NCBI GenBank assembly: GCA_026989655.1
Contig: JALSIX010000001.1
Span: 1 to 36,023, forward strand
Direction: 5' to 3'
Length of the DNA stretch: 36,023 nt
From: Caldilineaceae bacterium
GTDB lineage: Bacteria > Chloroflexota > Anaerolineae > Caldilineales > Caldilineaceae
Each line of letters opens with the position of its first letter. Within the stretch, counting starts at the first letter, position 1. Positions 14,473 to 25,582 of this stretch are shown here, piece after piece. The notes beneath the pieces were generated by a model. That model was not told the origin of the DNA and did not search any database. It was given only the letters and a program-made list of their open reading frames with translations. The position numbers and the translations under genes were made by a program.

Positions 14473-17412
14473 ATGAGCACTGCCCTCGCTCCGCCCTATC
14501 CCCACACACCGTTCGACACCGACTCGGGTGCCCCGGATCCCGCGAACCTGCTCCGGCCACCGGATGCGTTCATCCCCCGGCACATCGGGCCGAACCCGGA
14601 CCAGATCCAGGAGATGCTCCAGGTCATCGGGGTCTCCAGCCTGGAGGAGCTGATCCAACAGGCGGTGCCCAACCAGATCCGCATGAAAGGCCGGCTGAAC
14701 CTCCCCGGCCCCCGGAGCGAATCCGAGGTGCTGGCCGAACTCCGGGCCATGGCGAGCCAGAACCGCCTGTTTCGCTCCTTCATCGGCATGGGCTACTACG
14801 GCACCATCACGCCCCCGGTGATCCAGCGCAACATCCTGGAGAACCCGAGCTGGTACACCTCCTATACCCCCTACCAGGCCGAGATCTCCCAGGGCCGCCT
14901 GGAGGCGCTGCTCAACTTCCAGACCATGGTCATGGACCTGACCGGCATGGCCTGTGCCAACGCCTCTCTGCTGGACGAGGCCACCGCGGCCGCGGAGGCC
15001 ATGACCATGGCCCACCGCCTGCGGCCCCGCCGCTCCGCGGCCAATGTCTTCTTCGTGTCGGAGAAGTGCCACCCCCAGACCATCGCGGTGGTCCAGACCC
15101 GGGCCGAACCCTTCGGCATCCAGGTGGTGGTGGGCGACCATCGAACCTATGACTTCGCGGACGAGGTGTTCGGTGTCCTGGTCCAGTACCCGGACACCGA
15201 GGGGAACATCCACGATCTCCGTCCCTTCTGTGAGCAGGCCCACGCCCACGGTGCCCTGGTGGTGGTGGCCACGGATCTGCTGGCCCTGACCCTCCTGCGC
15301 CCCCCGGGGGAGTTCGGCGCGGACATCGTGGTGGGCAGCTCCCAACGCTTCGGCGTCCCCATGGGCTACGGAGGCCCCCACGCGGCCTTCCTGGCCACCC
15401 AGGAGAAGTATGTGCGCCAGATGCCAGGCCGACTCATCGGCGTCTCCGTGGACGCGGAGGGACGGCCCGCGCTCCGCATGGCCCTGCAGACCCGGGAACA
15501 ACACATCCGCCGAGAGAAGGCCACCAGCAACATCTGCACGGCCCAGGCCCTGCTGGCCGTCATGGCCGCCATGTACGCGGTCTACCATGGGCCCCGGGGC
15601 CTGACCCGGATCGCCCGTCGGGTCCAGCTCCTGACCGCCCTCCTGGCCGACGAGCTGGAACGGCTGGGCTACCGGATCAACGAGACCCCGATCTTCGACA
15701 CCCTGAAGGTCCACGGCGGCCCGTTCGACCGGGACACCCTGATGGAACGTGCGCGGGCCCACGAGGTGAACCTGCGCCCCTACGGGGACGGCGGGGTGGG
15801 CGTCTCCCTGGACGAGGCCACCACCGAGGCGGACCTGCGCACCCTCATCGCCGTCTTCGGCGGCGATCCCGGACTGGACCTGGAGGGGCGAGCCCGCTCC
15901 CTGGACCTGCAATATCCGCCCCCCCTGGCCCGCACCAGCCCCTTCCTCACCCACCCGGTCTTCAACACCTACCACACCGAGACCCAGATGCTCCGCTACA
16001 TCAAGAAGCTGGAACACCGGGACTACTCCCTGGCCGACGGCATGATCCCCCTGGGCTCCTGCACCATGAAGCTCAACGCGACCGCGGAGATGCTCCCCAT
16101 CACCTGGCCGGAGTTCGCCCAGCTCCACCCCTTCGTCCCCCTGGACCAGGCCCAGGGGTACCAGGAGCTGTTCCGCAAGTTGGGCGATGCCCTGTTGGAG
16201 ATCACGGGCTTCGCGGCCATCTCCTTCCAGCCCAACGCGGGCTCCCAGGGCGAGTACACCGGCCTGCTCACCATCCGGGCCTACCACCGCAGCCGGGGCG
16301 AGGGCCACCGCGACGTCTGCCTGATCCCGGCGTCCGCGCACGGCACAAACCCGGCCAGTGCAGCCATGGCCGGCATGAAGGTGGTGGTGGTGGCCACCGA
16401 TGGCCATGGGAACATCGACGTGGCCGATCTGCGGGCCAAGGCCCAGGAGCACCGGGACCGGCTGGCCGCGCTCATGGTCACCTATCCCTCCACCCACGGC
16501 GTCTTCGAAGAGGCCATCGTGGAGATCTGTGCCATCGTCCACGAGAACGGCGGCCAGGTCTATCTGGACGGCGCGAACATGAACGCGTTGGTGGGCCTCA
16601 GCCGCCCTGGCGAGTGGGGCGCGGACGTGATCCACCTGAACCTGCACAAGACCTTCGCGATCCCCCACGGGGGCGGCGGCCCAGGCATGGGCCCCATCTG
16701 CGTGGCCGCGCACCTGGCCCCCTTCCTCCCCACCCACCCGGTGATCCCCCAGGTGGGCGGCGGCCAGCCCCTGGGCACCGTCTCGGCAGCGCCCTGGGGC
16801 AGCCCCAGCATCCTGCCCATCTCCTACGCGTACATCGCCCTGATGGGCGAACCCGGCCTGACCTTCGCCACCCAGGTGGCCATCCTCAACGCCAACTACA
16901 TCGTGGCCCGGCTGGAGCCCACCTATCGGATCCTCTACAAAGGAGCCCAGGGCCGGGTGGCCCACGAGTGCATCGTGGACACCCGGCCCCTGAAGGAGTT
17001 CGGCATCCTGGTGGACGACGTGGCCAAGCGGCTCATGGACTACGGCTTCCACGCGCCCACCATGTCCTTCCCGGTGGCCGGCACCCTGATGGTGGAGCCC
17101 ACGGAGAGCGAGGACAAGGGCGAGCTGGACCGATTCTGCGACGCGATGTTGGCCATTCGGGAGGAGGCCGCCGCGGTGGAACGGGGCGAGATCGCGCCGG
17201 AGGACAGCCCCCTGCGCCACGCGCCCCACACGGCCACGGCCATCGCCCAGGAGGACTGGAACCGACCCTACAGCCGGGAGGTGGGGGCCTTCCCCGCGCC
17301 CTGGGTGCGGGAGAAGAAGTACTGGCCCCCGGTGGGCCGCATCGACAACGTCCACGGCGATCGCCACCTGATGTGCGCCTGCCCCCCGGTGGAGGCCTAC
17401 GCGGAGGCGTAA
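14473..17412 (+). CDS. gcvP: Glycine dehydrogenase (decarboxylating), P protein, single chain
   Basis: This 979-residue PLP enzyme is the P protein of the glycine cleavage system. It decarboxylates glycine and passes aminomethyl to lipoylated H protein. It is the fused alpha-alpha form (E. coli GcvP has 957 residues) rather than the two-gene GcvPA/GcvPB form. Motifs are FIPRHIGP at the N-terminus, [29 protein letters not shown] in the first half, and [12 protein letters not shown] with [19 protein letters not shown] in the second. The PLP-binding Lys of the latter is K726. AAAGGAGG just upstream fits the ATG at 14473. Control by the tandem glycine riboswitch and terminator is direct. The other gcv genes (T, H) are not in this window. 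Confidence 0.97.
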   Translation: MSTALAPPYPHTPFDTDSGAPDPANLLRPPDAFIPRHIGPNPDQIQEMLQVIGVSSLEELIQQAVPNQIRMKGRLNLPGPRSESEVLAELRAMASQNRLFRSFIGMGYYGTITPPVIQRNILENPSWYTSYTPYQAEISQGRLEALLNFQTMVMDLTGMACANASLLDEATAAAEAMTMAHRLRPRRSAANVFFVSEKCHPQTIAVVQTRAEPFGIQVVVGDHRTYDFADEVFGVLVQYPDTEGNIHDLRPFCEQAHAHGALVVVATDLLALTLLRPPGEFGADIVVGSSQRFGVPMGYGGPHAAFLATQEKYVRQMPGRLIGVSVDAEGRPALRMALQTREQHIRREKATSNICTAQALLAVMAAMYAVYHGPRGLTRIARRVQLLTALLADELERLGYRINETPIFDTLKVHGGPFDRDTLMERARAHEVNLRPYGDGGVGVSLDEATTEADLRTLIAVFGGDPGLDLEGRARSLDLQYPPPLARTSPFLTHPVFNTYHTETQMLRYIKKLEHRDYSLADGMIPLGSCTMKLNATAEMLPITWPEFAQLHPFVPLDQAQGYQELFRKLGDALLEITGFAAISFQPNAGSQGEYTGLLTIRAYHRSRGEGHRDVCLIPASAHGTNPASAAMAGMKVVVVATDGHGNIDVADLRAKAQEHRDRLAALMVTYPSTHGVFEEAIVEICAIVHENGGQVYLDGANMNALVGLSRPGEWGADVIHLNLHKTFAIPHGGGGPGMGPICVAAHLAPFLPTHPVIPQVGGGQPLGTVSAAPWGSPSILPISYAYIALMGEPGLTFATQVAILNANYIVARLEPTYRILYKGAQGRVAHECIVDTRPLKEFGILVDDVAKRLMDYGFHAPTMSFPVAGTLMVEPTESEDKGELDRFCDAMLAIREEAAAVERGEIAPEDSPLRHAPHTATAIAQEDWNRPYSREVGAFPAPWVREKKYWPPVGRIDNVHGDRHLMCACPPVEAYAEA

Positions 17413-17418
17413 CCCCCT

Positions 17419-17455
17419 CCGCTGCGGGGTCGCGGATCCCGCGGCCCCGCAGCGG
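17419..17455. terminator. Long GC hairpin between convergent gcvP and MATE genes
   Basis: CCGCTGCGGGG (17419-17429) pairs perfectly with CCCCGCAGCGG (17445-17455). Inside it CGCGG (17431-17435) pairs with CCGCG (17439-17443). Neither strand has a strong T-tract. Its position between convergent genes suggests it limits read-through both ways. Confidence 0.6.
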
Positions 17456-17457
17456 TC

Positions 17458-18855
17458 TCACCCTTCCACCAGACGACGCTCCCGCCAGCGACCGCGGCGG
17501 AACAGGATCCACATGAGGAGCGCCCGGGCGTTCCAATCGATGGCCGTGCCCCACCACACACCGGCCAGCCCCCATCCCATCTGGATGGCCAACAGGTAGA
17601 CCACCGCGATCCGCAGGAAGAGCACCCCCACCAGGGTGACCACCATGGGGCTCCGGGTGTCCCCGGCCCCCCGCAGGCCACCGGCCAGGATCATCTCCAG
17701 GCCCAGGGCCGGCATCTCCGCCGCGGCAATGGCCAGGGCCATCGCGGCCAGGGCCAGTACCTCTGGGGTGCTGCCGAAGAGGGAGACCAACGGCCGGGCA
17801 AAGGCCAGGAAACCCAGACTGAGCAGGCCGTTGAAGGCCAGGGAGAACAACAGGGTACGGCGCAGAGCCCGCTCCGCCAGGTCCGGATCCCGGGCCCCCA
17901 GGGCCTGGCCCACCAGGGTAGTGGCCGCGACCGCCAATCCCCAGGAGGGCATGTAGCTGAGGGACTCCACCCGCAGGGCAATCTGGTGGGCGGCCAGGGA
18001 GACCGTGCCCAGGGAGGCCACCAGCCGGGTGAAGACCAGGTAGCCGGACTGGGCCACGGCCCCCTCGATCCCGGTGGGGATGGCCAGGTGGACCAGGGTA
18101 CGCAGGATGGGCGGACGCCAGCAGGCCACGGCCCGCCAGGGAAGAGAGAGGCGGGTGTGCCCCCGCAACAGCGCCCGCAGGGCCAGGATGCCGCCCAGGC
18201 TCCTGGCCGTCATGCTGCCCCAGGCCGCTCCATCCAGGCCCAGGGCCGGAAAGCCCCCCAGACCGAAGATCAACACACCGTTGGCCGCGATGTTCCAGGC
18301 GTTCATGGCCAAGGTGTTCCACATGGGGGTGCGGGTGTCCCCGGCCCCCCGCATGATGCCGTTGGCCACCTGCATGGGCCAGCCCAACAGGGAGGCGGCC
18401 AGGATGATGCGGATGTAGCGGCTCCCAGCAGCCACCACATCCGGCTCCGCGCCCATCCAGCGCAGGTAGGTGGGGGCCAAAGGCAGGAAGACCGCCATGG
18501 TGGCCAGGGAGAGGAGCCCCGACAACAGGAGGGCCTGGCCTCCGAACTCCCGGGCCCGCTCCGGGCGACGGGCACCCCAGGCCTGGGCCACCAAGGCCGC
18601 TCCGCTCACGGCCAGGGCGTTGAACAGGGTATGGAGCAGATAGAGAAGGGTGCCGGCCAAGCCCGCCGCGGCCAGGGCCGTGGGATCCCGCAGCCAGCCG
18701 ATCATCAGGGTATCCGCGAAGAAGACCACGGTCTGGAGCAGGTTCTCCACCACCGCGGGCATGGCCAGGCGCAGGATGGTCCGGTTGAGGGAGGTGCGCG
18801 CCTCGGGCGCGGCGGCTGAATCGGTAAAGGCCCCTTCCCGAACAGGTGCCGTCAT
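17458..18855 (-). CDS. MATE-family multidrug/toxin exporter
   Basis: This 465-residue integral membrane protein has about 12 hydrophobic segments arranged as two homologous halves, the normal MATE layout (NorM/DinF type). Repeated family motifs are [12 protein letters not shown] in the first half and [12 protein letters not shown] in the second. The N-terminal core contains [20 protein letters not shown]. It should couple export of cationic or other toxic compounds to Na+ or H+ entry; substrate is unknown. The start at 18855 is supported by AGCGGAG about 7 bases upstream on the minus strand; the frame stays open upstream but overlaps the divergent gene. It is convergent with gcvP. Confidence 0.9.
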   Translation of the reverse strand: MTAPVREGAFTDSAAAPEARTSLNRTILRLAMPAVVENLLQTVVFFADTLMIGWLRDPTALAAAGLAGTLLYLLHTLFNALAVSGAALVAQAWGARRPERAREFGGQALLLSGLLSLATMAVFLPLAPTYLRWMGAEPDVVAAGSRYIRIILAASLLGWPMQVANGIMRGAGDTRTPMWNTLAMNAWNIAANGVLIFGLGGFPALGLDGAAWGSMTARSLGGILALRALLRGHTRLSLPWRAVACWRPPILRTLVHLAIPTGIEGAVAQSGYLVFTRLVASLGTVSLAAHQIALRVESLSYMPSWGLAVAATTLVGQALGARDPDLAERALRRTLLFSLAFNGLLSLGFLAFARPLVSLFGSTPEVLALAAMALAIAAAEMPALGLEMILAGGLRGAGDTRSPMVVTLVGVLFLRIAVVYLLAIQMGWGLAGVWWGTAIDWNARALLMWILFRRGRWRERRLVEG

Positions 18856-18875
18856 GGCGTGCTCCGCTGAGGGCT

Positions 18876-18905
18876 TTGTTCCGGGCTCGATGTTCCTGGT
18901 ATGAT
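18876..18905 (+). promoter_or_regulatory. Promoter for the ILVBL-like gene; overlapping -10 on the other strand
   Basis: TATGAT at 18900-18905 lies 18 bases after TTGTTC at 18876-18881. The same bases read TATCAT on the minus strand (18906-18901), so a divergent MATE promoter could overlap it, though no good minus-strand -35 was seen. Confidence 0.5.
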
Positions 18906-19020
18906 AGCACGACAGACCGCAGGATGGCAGCCACGCGGAACGCCTTGCCCGTCCTGCCCGGCCGGGGCGTTGCCCGGCCGGAGGCCCTGGACGCCCCCCT
19001 GACAGCGATGGAGACAGACC

Positions 19021-20754
19021 ATGCACGGCGGTGAGCTGATCGCGGATGTGTTGAAAGCCCAGGGAGTCCCCTTCCTCTTCACCCTCTGTGGCGGCCACAT
19101 CTCCCCCATCCTGGTGGCGGCCACCCGCCGGGGCATCCGGGTCATCGACACCCGGCACGAGGCCACGGCCGTCTTCGCGGCCGACGCGGTGGCCCGCCTG
19201 AGTGGACGTCCCGGCGTGGCCGCGGTGACCGCGGGCCCCGGCCTGACCAACACCGTCACCGCGGTGAAGAACGCGCAGATGGCCCAGTCGCCGGTGGTGC
19301 TCCTGGGAGGCGCGGCCCCCACACTGCTCCAGGGACGGGGGGCCCTGCAGGACGTGGACCAGATGGCCCTCATGCGCCCCCACGTGAAGTGGGCTCGCTC
19401 CGTCCGCCGGCTGCGCGACCTGGCCCCGGCCGTGGAGGAGGCCTTCCGCCGCTCCCAGGAGGGCGTCCCGGGCCCGGTCTTCGTGGAGTGCCCCATCGAC
19501 ATCCTCTACCCGGAGGAGCTGGTCCGCAAGCTCTACGGTGCCGAGGGGGCAACGGCCCGCCGCGGCGGGCTGGCCCGTCGCGGCCTGGACCTCTACCTCC
19601 GATGGCATACCCGTCGCCTCTTCGCCGGGCCGGTCCGCGGGGCCTCCCCCGATCCCGTCCAGGTCCAGGTGCCCCAGCCCCGGAAAGCCGTGGTCCAACA
19701 GGTGGCCCGAAGCCTGGCCCGGGCACGGCGGCCGCTGCTGCTCATCGGCAGCCAGGCGCTGTTGGACGTGGCCCGGGTGCCGGAGCTGGTGGCCGCGGTG
19801 GACCGGCTGGGGATCCCGGTCTACCTGTCGGGCATGGCCCGAGGCCTCCTGGGCCGGAGCCACCCGCTGCAGATGCGCCACCGGCGGCGCCAGGCCCTGC
19901 GGGAGGCCGACTGGATCCTGCTGGCGGGCGTCCCCTGCGACTTCCGCCTGGACTATGGTCGGCCGTTCCGGCGCAGCGCGACGGTGATCGCGGTGAACCG
20001 CAGCCGTCGAGATCTGACCTTGAACCGCAGGCCCAGCCTCCGGGACCTGGCCGATCCCGGTGCCTTCCTCCGCCGGCTGGCCCAGTTGGCCCCCGGTTCC
20101 TCCCAATGGCCGGAGTGGTTGGGCTGCCTCCGGGAGCGGGACCAGGCCCGAGAGGCCGAGATCGAGGCCAAGGCCCGGGAACCGGTGGGCAAGGTGAACC
20201 CCCTCCATCTGCTCCAGGAGCTGGAACGACTCCTGCCGGAGGACGCGGTGCTGGTGGCGGATGGCGGGGACTTCGTGGCCACCGCCGCGTACATCCTACG
20301 CCCCCGGGGGCCCTTGCGGTGGTTGGACCCGGGCCCCTTCGGCACCTTGGGCGCGGGTGCGGGCTTCGCCCTGGGCGCGAAGCTGGTCTATCCCGACGCG
20401 GAGGTGTGGATCGTCTACGGGGATGGATCGGCGGGATACAGCCTGATGGAGTTCGACACCTTCGTACGCCACCGCATCCCGGTCATCGGCCTGGTGGGCA
20501 ACGACGCGGGCTGGGCCCAGATCGCCCGGGAGCAGGTCCCTCTGCTGGGCGATCCGGTGGCCACCGAGCTGGCCCACGCGGACTACCACCGCACCGTGGA
20601 GAGTTTCGGCGCGACGGGCCTGCACCTGGACGATCCGGAGCTGGCCGAGGAGGTACTGGCCCAGGCCCGCGCCCGGGCTGCAGCCGGCAGGCCCACCCTG
20701 GTCAACGCCATCCTGGGCCGCACGGACTTCCGCAAGGGGTCCATCTCCATGTGA
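19021..20754 (+). CDS. ThDP-dependent lyase, ILVBL / 2-hydroxyacyl-CoA lyase-like
   Basis: This 577-residue protein belongs to the acetolactate synthase superfamily. The catalytic Glu is in TRHEAT (E47). The ThDP/Mg motif is GDGSAG (467-472) with GNDAGWAQ about 25 residues on. The NDAGWAQ version and the C-terminal [10 protein letters not shown] resemble, from memory, the eukaryotic ILVBL (HACL2) group and its bacterial relatives rather than biosynthetic IlvB. ILVBL cleaves 2-hydroxy fatty acyl-CoA, so a C-C lyase on 2-hydroxyacyl-CoA is the best guess. No clear Shine-Dalgarno precedes the ATG; 19021 begins the conserved fold. It is convergent with the kinase-like gene, whose animal homologues also act on hydroxyacyl-CoA. 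Confidence 0.82.
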   Translation: MHGGELIADVLKAQGVPFLFTLCGGHISPILVAATRRGIRVIDTRHEATAVFAADAVARLSGRPGVAAVTAGPGLTNTVTAVKNAQMAQSPVVLLGGAAPTLLQGRGALQDVDQMALMRPHVKWARSVRRLRDLAPAVEEAFRRSQEGVPGPVFVECPIDILYPEELVRKLYGAEGATARRGGLARRGLDLYLRWHTRRLFAGPVRGASPDPVQVQVPQPRKAVVQQVARSLARARRPLLLIGSQALLDVARVPELVAAVDRLGIPVYLSGMARGLLGRSHPLQMRHRRRQALREADWILLAGVPCDFRLDYGRPFRRSATVIAVNRSRRDLTLNRRPSLRDLADPGAFLRRLAQLAPGSSQWPEWLGCLRERDQAREAEIEAKAREPVGKVNPLHLLQELERLLPEDAVLVADGGDFVATAAYILRPRGPLRWLDPGPFGTLGAGAGFALGAKLVYPDAEVWIVYGDGSAGYSLMEFDTFVRHRIPVIGLVGNDAGWAQIAREQVPLLGDPVATELAHADYHRTVESFGATGLHLDDPELAEEVLAQARARAAAGRPTLVNAILGRTDFRKGSISM

Positions 20755-20812
20755 TCCGCCCGCCACATCCCCGGCAGCCCCACCCCGAGGATTCGCCGCT
20801 GGCCCAGGCCCG

Positions 20813-21877
20813 CTAGAGCCCTGTGCGGCCCTGGGCCACCTCCAACGCGGCCTGGGCCGTCAGGGGGATCAGGGCGCCCAAGGACGCGAAACGGCGGTCC
20901 CGGGTCTGTCCCCGGACATAGCGGATGTAGATCTGGGCGATGATCACCGCCACCCGGTAGAGGCCCAGCGCGCGGTAGAAGCGGATCGCGGCCACGTCCC
21001 GGCCGCTGCGCTCCGCGTACCGGGCCACCAGGGCCTCCCGGGAGGGAAAGCGGGGATCCACCGGCATCATGGCCAGGGCCTGCAGGGGGGGCGGATCGTC
21101 CACCTGGACCCAGTAGGCCAGCAGCGCGCCCACATCCGAGAGGGGATCGCCCCGGGTGCACATGTCCCAGTCCAGGACCGCCACTGCCCGGCCTGGATCC
21201 TGGGGATGGAGCATGATGTTGTCCAGCTTGTAGTCGTTGTGGACCAGAGTTCCGGGAGACTCCGGCGGTTCGTTCTCCTGGAGCCAACGGTAGACGGCCT
21301 CCATGGCCGCCAGTTCCTCCAGCTTGGCGGCCTGCCAGCGCTTCCACCACCCTTCGATCTGGCGTCGGATGAACCCTTGGGGCCGTCCCAGATCCGCCAG
21401 GCCGACGGCCCCTGGGTCCACTGCATGGAGCCCGGCCAGGGCATCCACCAGGGCCCAGGCCATGCGCTGGGGCGCGTCGGGGATGCGGGCGTAGGCGGCC
21501 GGGAGCTCCCGCCGCACCACGATGCCCTGCCGGCGTTCCAGCACGTGGAAAGGAGCGCCGACGACCGTGGGGTCGTCGCAGTAGAGGAAGGAGCGGGGGG
21601 CCAGGGGATAGGCCTGCCACAGGCGCGAGAGGACCCGGTGTTCCCGGCCCATGTCGTGGGCCTTGGGGGCCACCGGGCCCAGGGGAGGACGACGCAACAC
21701 GTACTGGTGGGTCCCGTAGTCCAGGAGATAGGTGAGGTTGGCCTTGCCGCCCCCGAACTGGCGCACCCGGAGCGGGTTCTCCGTGCCGGGCAGCCGGCCC
21801 CGCAGGTACGCGGCCAGCCGGGCCTCGTCGAACCGTTCCTCGTCCCGGACCGGGATGGTGTCGGGGTGGGCATCCAT
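20813..21877 (-). CDS. Aminoglycoside-phosphotransferase-fold kinase, ACAD10/11-like
   Basis: This 354-residue protein is of the APH/choline kinase fold. The N-lobe has FGGGKANLTYLLDYG and YVLRRPPLGPVAPKAHDM, the latter characteristic of the ACAD10/ACAD11 kinase-like domain. The Brenner catalytic motif is HNDYKLDNIM (Asp at about residue 215) and the metal-binding motif is VLDWDM (about residue 234). Mammalian ACAD10/11 kinase domains phosphorylate 4-hydroxyacyl-CoA before dehydrogenation. Here the kinase is a separate gene without the dehydrogenase domain. It is unlikely to be a drug-resistance APH. It lies 58 bases from the convergent ILVBL-like gene, but no shared transcription is possible. 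Confidence 0.83.
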   Translation of the reverse strand: MDAHPDTIPVRDEERFDEARLAAYLRGRLPGTENPLRVRQFGGGKANLTYLLDYGTHQYVLRRPPLGPVAPKAHDMGREHRVLSRLWQAYPLAPRSFLYCDDPTVVGAPFHVLERRQGIVVRRELPAAYARIPDAPQRMAWALVDALAGLHAVDPGAVGLADLGRPQGFIRRQIEGWWKRWQAAKLEELAAMEAVYRWLQENEPPESPGTLVHNDYKLDNIMLHPQDPGRAVAVLDWDMCTRGDPLSDVGALLAYWVQVDDPPPLQALAMMPVDPRFPSREALVARYAERSGRDVAAIRFYRALGLYRVAVIIAQIYIRYVRGQTRDRRFASLGALIPLTAQAALEVAQGRTGL

Positions 21878-21889
21878 GGCCTCAACCGA

Positions 21890-23512
21890 TCAGGGCTGTC
21901 GGGCCGGGTCGTAGGGGCAGAACTGCCCCCGTTTGCGGTTGAAGTGGTCGCACAGGACGATGTACGCGGCCCGGAAGTTGAGCTGGTCGATGGGGCTGGG
22001 CTCCATGATGGCCCACCAGTACTGTTCCTCGTCCTGGGGGTTGCCGTCTGCCAGCCAGTCCAGGTTCGGCATGGTGAGCAGGCTCATGAGCCCGATCCAG
22101 GGCTGCCAGTTCGTCTCGGCCCAGATGTAGGCCCGCTTCAGGTAGTCGGCCTGGACGAACTGGTCGATCCCCGCGTCCGCGCCGTGCCACTTGTAGGCCG
22201 GGTTGACCGGGTCGAAGGTCCAGCCGAACTCCAGGATCACCACCCGCTTGTCCGCGTCGCCGTAGCGGACCATGATGTTGCGGATGTCCTCCACCCGGCG
22301 GAAGGCGAAGAAGCGATAGCCGCCGTACTTCGGGTTCGCGGCGGCCTCGGCCGGGTCCAGCTCTGGCGGGGCGGCGAAGCCGGCTCCGTGGACGCCCAGC
22401 ATGTCGAAGTAGCCGTCGCTGTTGCCCCCCATGGCCTGGTACATCTGCTCGTAGAAGAGGTCATCGGGCATGGCGTTCGCGTCGTTGGTGCCGGTGGGGG
22501 CCATGCCCGCGCTGATGACCAGGGCATTCGGGTTGCCCCGCTTGATGGCCGCGTAGGCCTTGGCCAGGAAGGCCGCGTACTCCCCGGGGTTCGGGCGTTT
22601 GCCGCCCCATTCCCGGGCCAGATTGGGCTCGTTCCACACCTGGTAGGCCTGGATGCAGCCCACGGCCTGGGGGGTGCAGTTGTAGCGGCTGGCCAGCGCG
22701 AAGAGGAAGTCCGCGAAGTGGTCGCGGTTGGCCGGGGGCGGGCCGGCCCAGAAGCTGAGCTGGCGCTCGGGATCGCTGGAGACCCGGGCCAGGAGCTTGA
22801 GGCCGCTGGCGTTCACCTGCCGCACCACCCGGTCCGCGATGGTCCAGTCGAACTGGCCCTTCCCCGCGCCCTCGATGGTCTCCCAGGCAAAGGTCTGCTT
22901 CACCCAGTTGAAACCCGCCTCCCGCATGAGCTGCAGATCCCGCTCCGCGATCTCCGGGCGCCACCACAGGAAGGCCTGGGCGCCGTAGTCGGGGCTGAGC
23001 ATGGTGGGCGGCGGATAGCTGCCCGTGGGCAGGTCCACGGCGGGGGCCACCTCGGCCGCCGGGGGGCTCCCTGCCTCGGCCGCCGCCACCAGATAGGCCG
23101 CGGCCGCCCAGCCCAGGGCCTGGCCGTCCCGGGCCACCTGGTACCACTGGCCGTCCTCCGAGGTGGCCATCACCTGGACCGTCTCGCCCTGGCGCAGGGT
23201 GGTGACCACGGCAAAGGCGGTGCCGGGACCGCTGCGGACGTTCAGCTCCGCAGCCTGGACCACCACCCGTTCCGGTGGGGGTTCCCCGGGGGCAGGGGGC
23301 GGCTCTGTCGGTGGGGGCGCGGGGGTGGGGGGTGGGCCAGAGACCTCGGCGGAGGGCACCGGGGTGTCCGTGGGGGACGGGGCGGCCGCCACCGGGGTGG
23401 GCGTCTTGGTCGGGGTGGGCGTGGGGGCCTCCTCCGCGCCCCCGCATCCTGCCACCAGCACCAGGGCGAAGAGGGGGAGGAGCCAACGCAACAGGCGATG
23501 GACAGGGGTCAT
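21890..23512 (-). CDS. Lipoprotein with SH3 domain and glycosidase-like (clan A) domain, copy 1
   Basis: This 540-residue secreted protein starts with a lipoprotein signal ([13 protein letters not shown], lipid Cys at about residue 23). A long Pro/Thr-rich linker (about 28-82) leads to a bacterial SH3 domain (about 83-145, [14 protein letters not shown] and WYQVARDG). A (beta/alpha)8 glycosidase-like domain runs from about 160 to the end. The acid/base Glu fits QVWNEPNL (about residue 294) and the nucleophile Glu fits VVILEFGW (about residue 426), as in GH5/GH39-type clan A enzymes. Substrate is unknown. The protein would be anchored to the outer face of the cell membrane. It is 30 bases downstream of a paralogue in the same operon. 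Confidence 0.8.
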   Translation of the reverse strand: MTPVHRLLRWLLPLFALVLVAGCGGAEEAPTPTPTKTPTPVAAAPSPTDTPVPSAEVSGPPPTPAPPPTEPPPAPGEPPPERVVVQAAELNVRSGPGTAFAVVTTLRQGETVQVMATSEDGQWYQVARDGQALGWAAAAYLVAAAEAGSPPAAEVAPAVDLPTGSYPPPTMLSPDYGAQAFLWWRPEIAERDLQLMREAGFNWVKQTFAWETIEGAGKGQFDWTIADRVVRQVNASGLKLLARVSSDPERQLSFWAGPPPANRDHFADFLFALASRYNCTPQAVGCIQAYQVWNEPNLAREWGGKRPNPGEYAAFLAKAYAAIKRGNPNALVISAGMAPTGTNDANAMPDDLFYEQMYQAMGGNSDGYFDMLGVHGAGFAAPPELDPAEAAANPKYGGYRFFAFRRVEDIRNIMVRYGDADKRVVILEFGWTFDPVNPAYKWHGADAGIDQFVQADYLKRAYIWAETNWQPWIGLMSLLTMPNLDWLADGNPQDEEQYWWAIMEPSPIDQLNFRAAYIVLCDHFNRKRGQFCPYDPARQP

Positions 23513-23542
23513 GGAGTCACTCCTTCCGGTTGTCCGGGCGTC

Positions 23543-25375
23543 TCACTTGGGCATGTCCCGCAGGGCGTAGAAGACGGGCAGCGGGTTCCAGTTGGCATCG
23601 ATGATGCCCCACTGGGCCTTCTCCGTGCCGTTGGCGATGACGCGGAAGTTCAGGTTCCACAGGAAGGCCGGGCCTACCCAGCCCCAGTCCCGCATCATCT
23701 GGAAGGCCTCCACGGTCCAACGGGCCTGTTCGTCCAGGTCGTTGTCGTCCGCGTAGGTGTAGGCCGGGTGGAGCGCGCCGCCGGCCGCCCAGCCGAACTC
23801 CGTGGGCCATATGCGGAGATGGCCCGCGCCGTACCGGACCATCAGCTCCCGGTAGCCCTCCATGGTGCTGCGAAAGCTCCAGGAGTGGTGGGGGTTGTCG
23901 CAGGGCCCATTGAAGCGGTTGCCCGTCTGCTGGATGGCTGCGCAGGCCTCCTGCCAGCCCACCTGGGGGGGCACGTTGAACCCATGGGGATGGGCGCCCA
24001 CCCCGTCCGCGTAGCGGGCCAGGCCGTTCTGCAACATGCCTTCCAGGTAGGCGAAGTCGTCCCGGGCCAGGGGCGGGTTATCGCCTGTGGGGGAAGGGGC
24101 ACCGCTGATCACCGCCATGGAGGGGCAGCTCGCCTTGATGCTCCGGTAGGAGGCCCGCAACAGGGCCATGTACTCGGCCGGATCCAGGGGCCGATTCCCC
24201 CATTCATAGTGGAGGTTGGGCTCGTTCCACACCTCGATGGCCCGGAGGGCCGTCCCGCAGAACTCCCGGGCCAGGACGCCCAGGAAATCGGCCAGGGCCT
24301 GGGGATCCCCGGGCGGCCCGTTCACCGAGGGGTCGAAGCCCGGCTCCCGGGCCCAGTCGGGCGCGTTCACCACGCTGAAGAGCACCGAGATTCCCCGAGC
24401 CCCGGCCTCGTTGACGATCCGCCACAGGGGGGCCAGGTCCATCTGCCCGGGGTTCGGCTCGAAGAGACGCCACTCCACCTGCTGCTTCACCCAGGTGAAC
24501 TCCAGTTCCCGCACCAGATCCAGGAGCCGTCCCTGTTGGTCCACGTGGAGCAGGTGGGCCTGGATCCCATAGGCGAAGCCGTAGCCCACCAGGGGACCGG
24601 TGGGTGCCAGGGCCGCGGCGGCCTGGACAGGGGAGGGCGTGGGAGTGGGACGGGGTGGGATCTCGTCCTCGCCCAGGATGGGGAGCCGGTCCAGAGAGCC
24701 GTACACCGCGGTCAGCTCCCGGTACAGCCAGGCCGGCCCGTCCAACCCATCCAGCCGTACCTGGAGCCACTGTTCCCGGGGGCCCAACGCCTGGATCCGG
24801 GCCTGGGTTCCCTGGGGGACCACGCGGACCACGGGATACTCGGTCCCGGGTCCCAGGCGGACGTTCATGCGCTCCGGCCGGGTCACGGCCACGGGGCCCT
24901 CCGAGGTGTCCACGACCAAGGGGGTCGGGGTCGGCGCCGGAGTCGGCGTCACCGAGGGCAGGACGGAGTGGGCGTCGGGGACCGGGAGGCGCAGCAGCCA
25001 GGCGGCCAGCCACACGGGCTCCTCCATGCCCTCCACCTGGGCCTGGACCCAGGTGCCCTCGTCGTTCTCGCTCCGGGCCAGGAGGGCCACCGGGGTCCCT
25101 TCCTCCAACACCGCGACCACCGGATGGGCCGTCCCCGGGCCACGACGGGCGTTCATGCGTTCCGGCACGGTGTAGGCAGTGAGGGAGGGGGGACCTGAGG
25201 CCGGTTGGGCCGAGACGGTGGGCTCGGGCCGGTCCGAGACCCGGTTCCCCTGGGGTTCCGAGAGGGGGGGCTGGACCGTGGAGACCGTACACCCGGTGAG
25301 CAGGGTGGCCAGAAAGGGCACTACCCAGAGCCAACGGGCCCACAGACGAGGGATGGGGGAAGGGAGCTCGGCCAT
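23543..25375 (-). CDS. Lipoprotein with two SH3 domains and glycosidase-like (clan A) domain, copy 2
   Basis: This 610-residue paralogue of the downstream gene has signal [15 protein letters not shown] (lipid Cys about residue 29). SH3-like domain 1 covers about 68-130 ([14 protein letters not shown]) and domain 2 about 150-215 ([14 protein letters not shown]), separated by a [10 protein letters not shown] linker. The C-terminal glycosidase-like domain has acid/base [11 protein letters not shown] (about residue 385) and nucleophile WPTEFGW (about residue 526). It carries one SH3 more than copy 1. Start: ATG at 25375 with AAGGA about 12 bases upstream, a long spacing; another start is possible. 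The domain set suggests binding to and acting on cell-wall or extracellular polysaccharide. No specific activity can be claimed. Confidence 0.8.
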   Translation of the reverse strand: MAELPSPIPRLWARWLWVVPFLATLLTGCTVSTVQPPLSEPQGNRVSDRPEPTVSAQPASGPPSLTAYTVPERMNARRGPGTAHPVVAVLEEGTPVALLARSENDEGTWVQAQVEGMEEPVWLAAWLLRLPVPDAHSVLPSVTPTPAPTPTPLVVDTSEGPVAVTRPERMNVRLGPGTEYPVVRVVPQGTQARIQALGPREQWLQVRLDGLDGPAWLYRELTAVYGSLDRLPILGEDEIPPRPTPTPSPVQAAAALAPTGPLVGYGFAYGIQAHLLHVDQQGRLLDLVRELEFTWVKQQVEWRLFEPNPGQMDLAPLWRIVNEAGARGISVLFSVVNAPDWAREPGFDPSVNGPPGDPQALADFLGVLAREFCGTALRAIEVWNEPNLHYEWGNRPLDPAEYMALLRASYRSIKASCPSMAVISGAPSPTGDNPPLARDDFAYLEGMLQNGLARYADGVGAHPHGFNVPPQVGWQEACAAIQQTGNRFNGPCDNPHHSWSFRSTMEGYRELMVRYGAGHLRIWPTEFGWAAGGALHPAYTYADDNDLDEQARWTVEAFQMMRDWGWVGPAFLWNLNFRVIANGTEKAQWGIIDANWNPLPVFYALRDMPK

Positions 25376-25421
25376 AGACGTGTGGTTCCTTTCCGGGCAG
25401 GGAAGCGAGACATTGGGCCCT

Positions 25422-25427
25422 ATTGTA
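25422..25427 (-). promoter_or_regulatory. Probable -10 of the lipoprotein operon
   Basis: Minus-strand TACAAT at 25427-25422 lies about 50 bases ahead of the start at 25375. The -35 region (TTCAGG, 17 bases away) is poor. It is divergent from the pdxS promoter. Confidence 0.4.
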
Positions 25428-25471
25428 CTGATCCCCCGAGAAATCCTGAAATCTGCCTGTTCCCACCCCGA

Positions 25472-25501
25472 TTCGCCAGCCCCGTTCTTTTCCAGTACAA
25501 T
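25472..25501 (+). promoter_or_regulatory. Probable promoter of pdxS-pdxT
   Basis: TACAAT at 25496-25501 lies 18 bases after TTCGCC (25472-25477), a weak -35. It gives a leader of about 75 bases before the pdxS start. Confidence 0.4.
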
Positions 25502-25582
25502 TAGAACCTGAAGATCCCCCCAGTGGAGAACGGAGAACCGCAGAAGACCGTGCAGGCATGGACATCCGCAAGGAGGCATCCC

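Noticed and set aside
19021-20754. Biosynthetic acetolactate synthase IlvB
   Set aside because: The NDAGWAQ motif and DFRKGSISM tail resemble the ILVBL group, and no ilvN or ilvC gene is adjacent.
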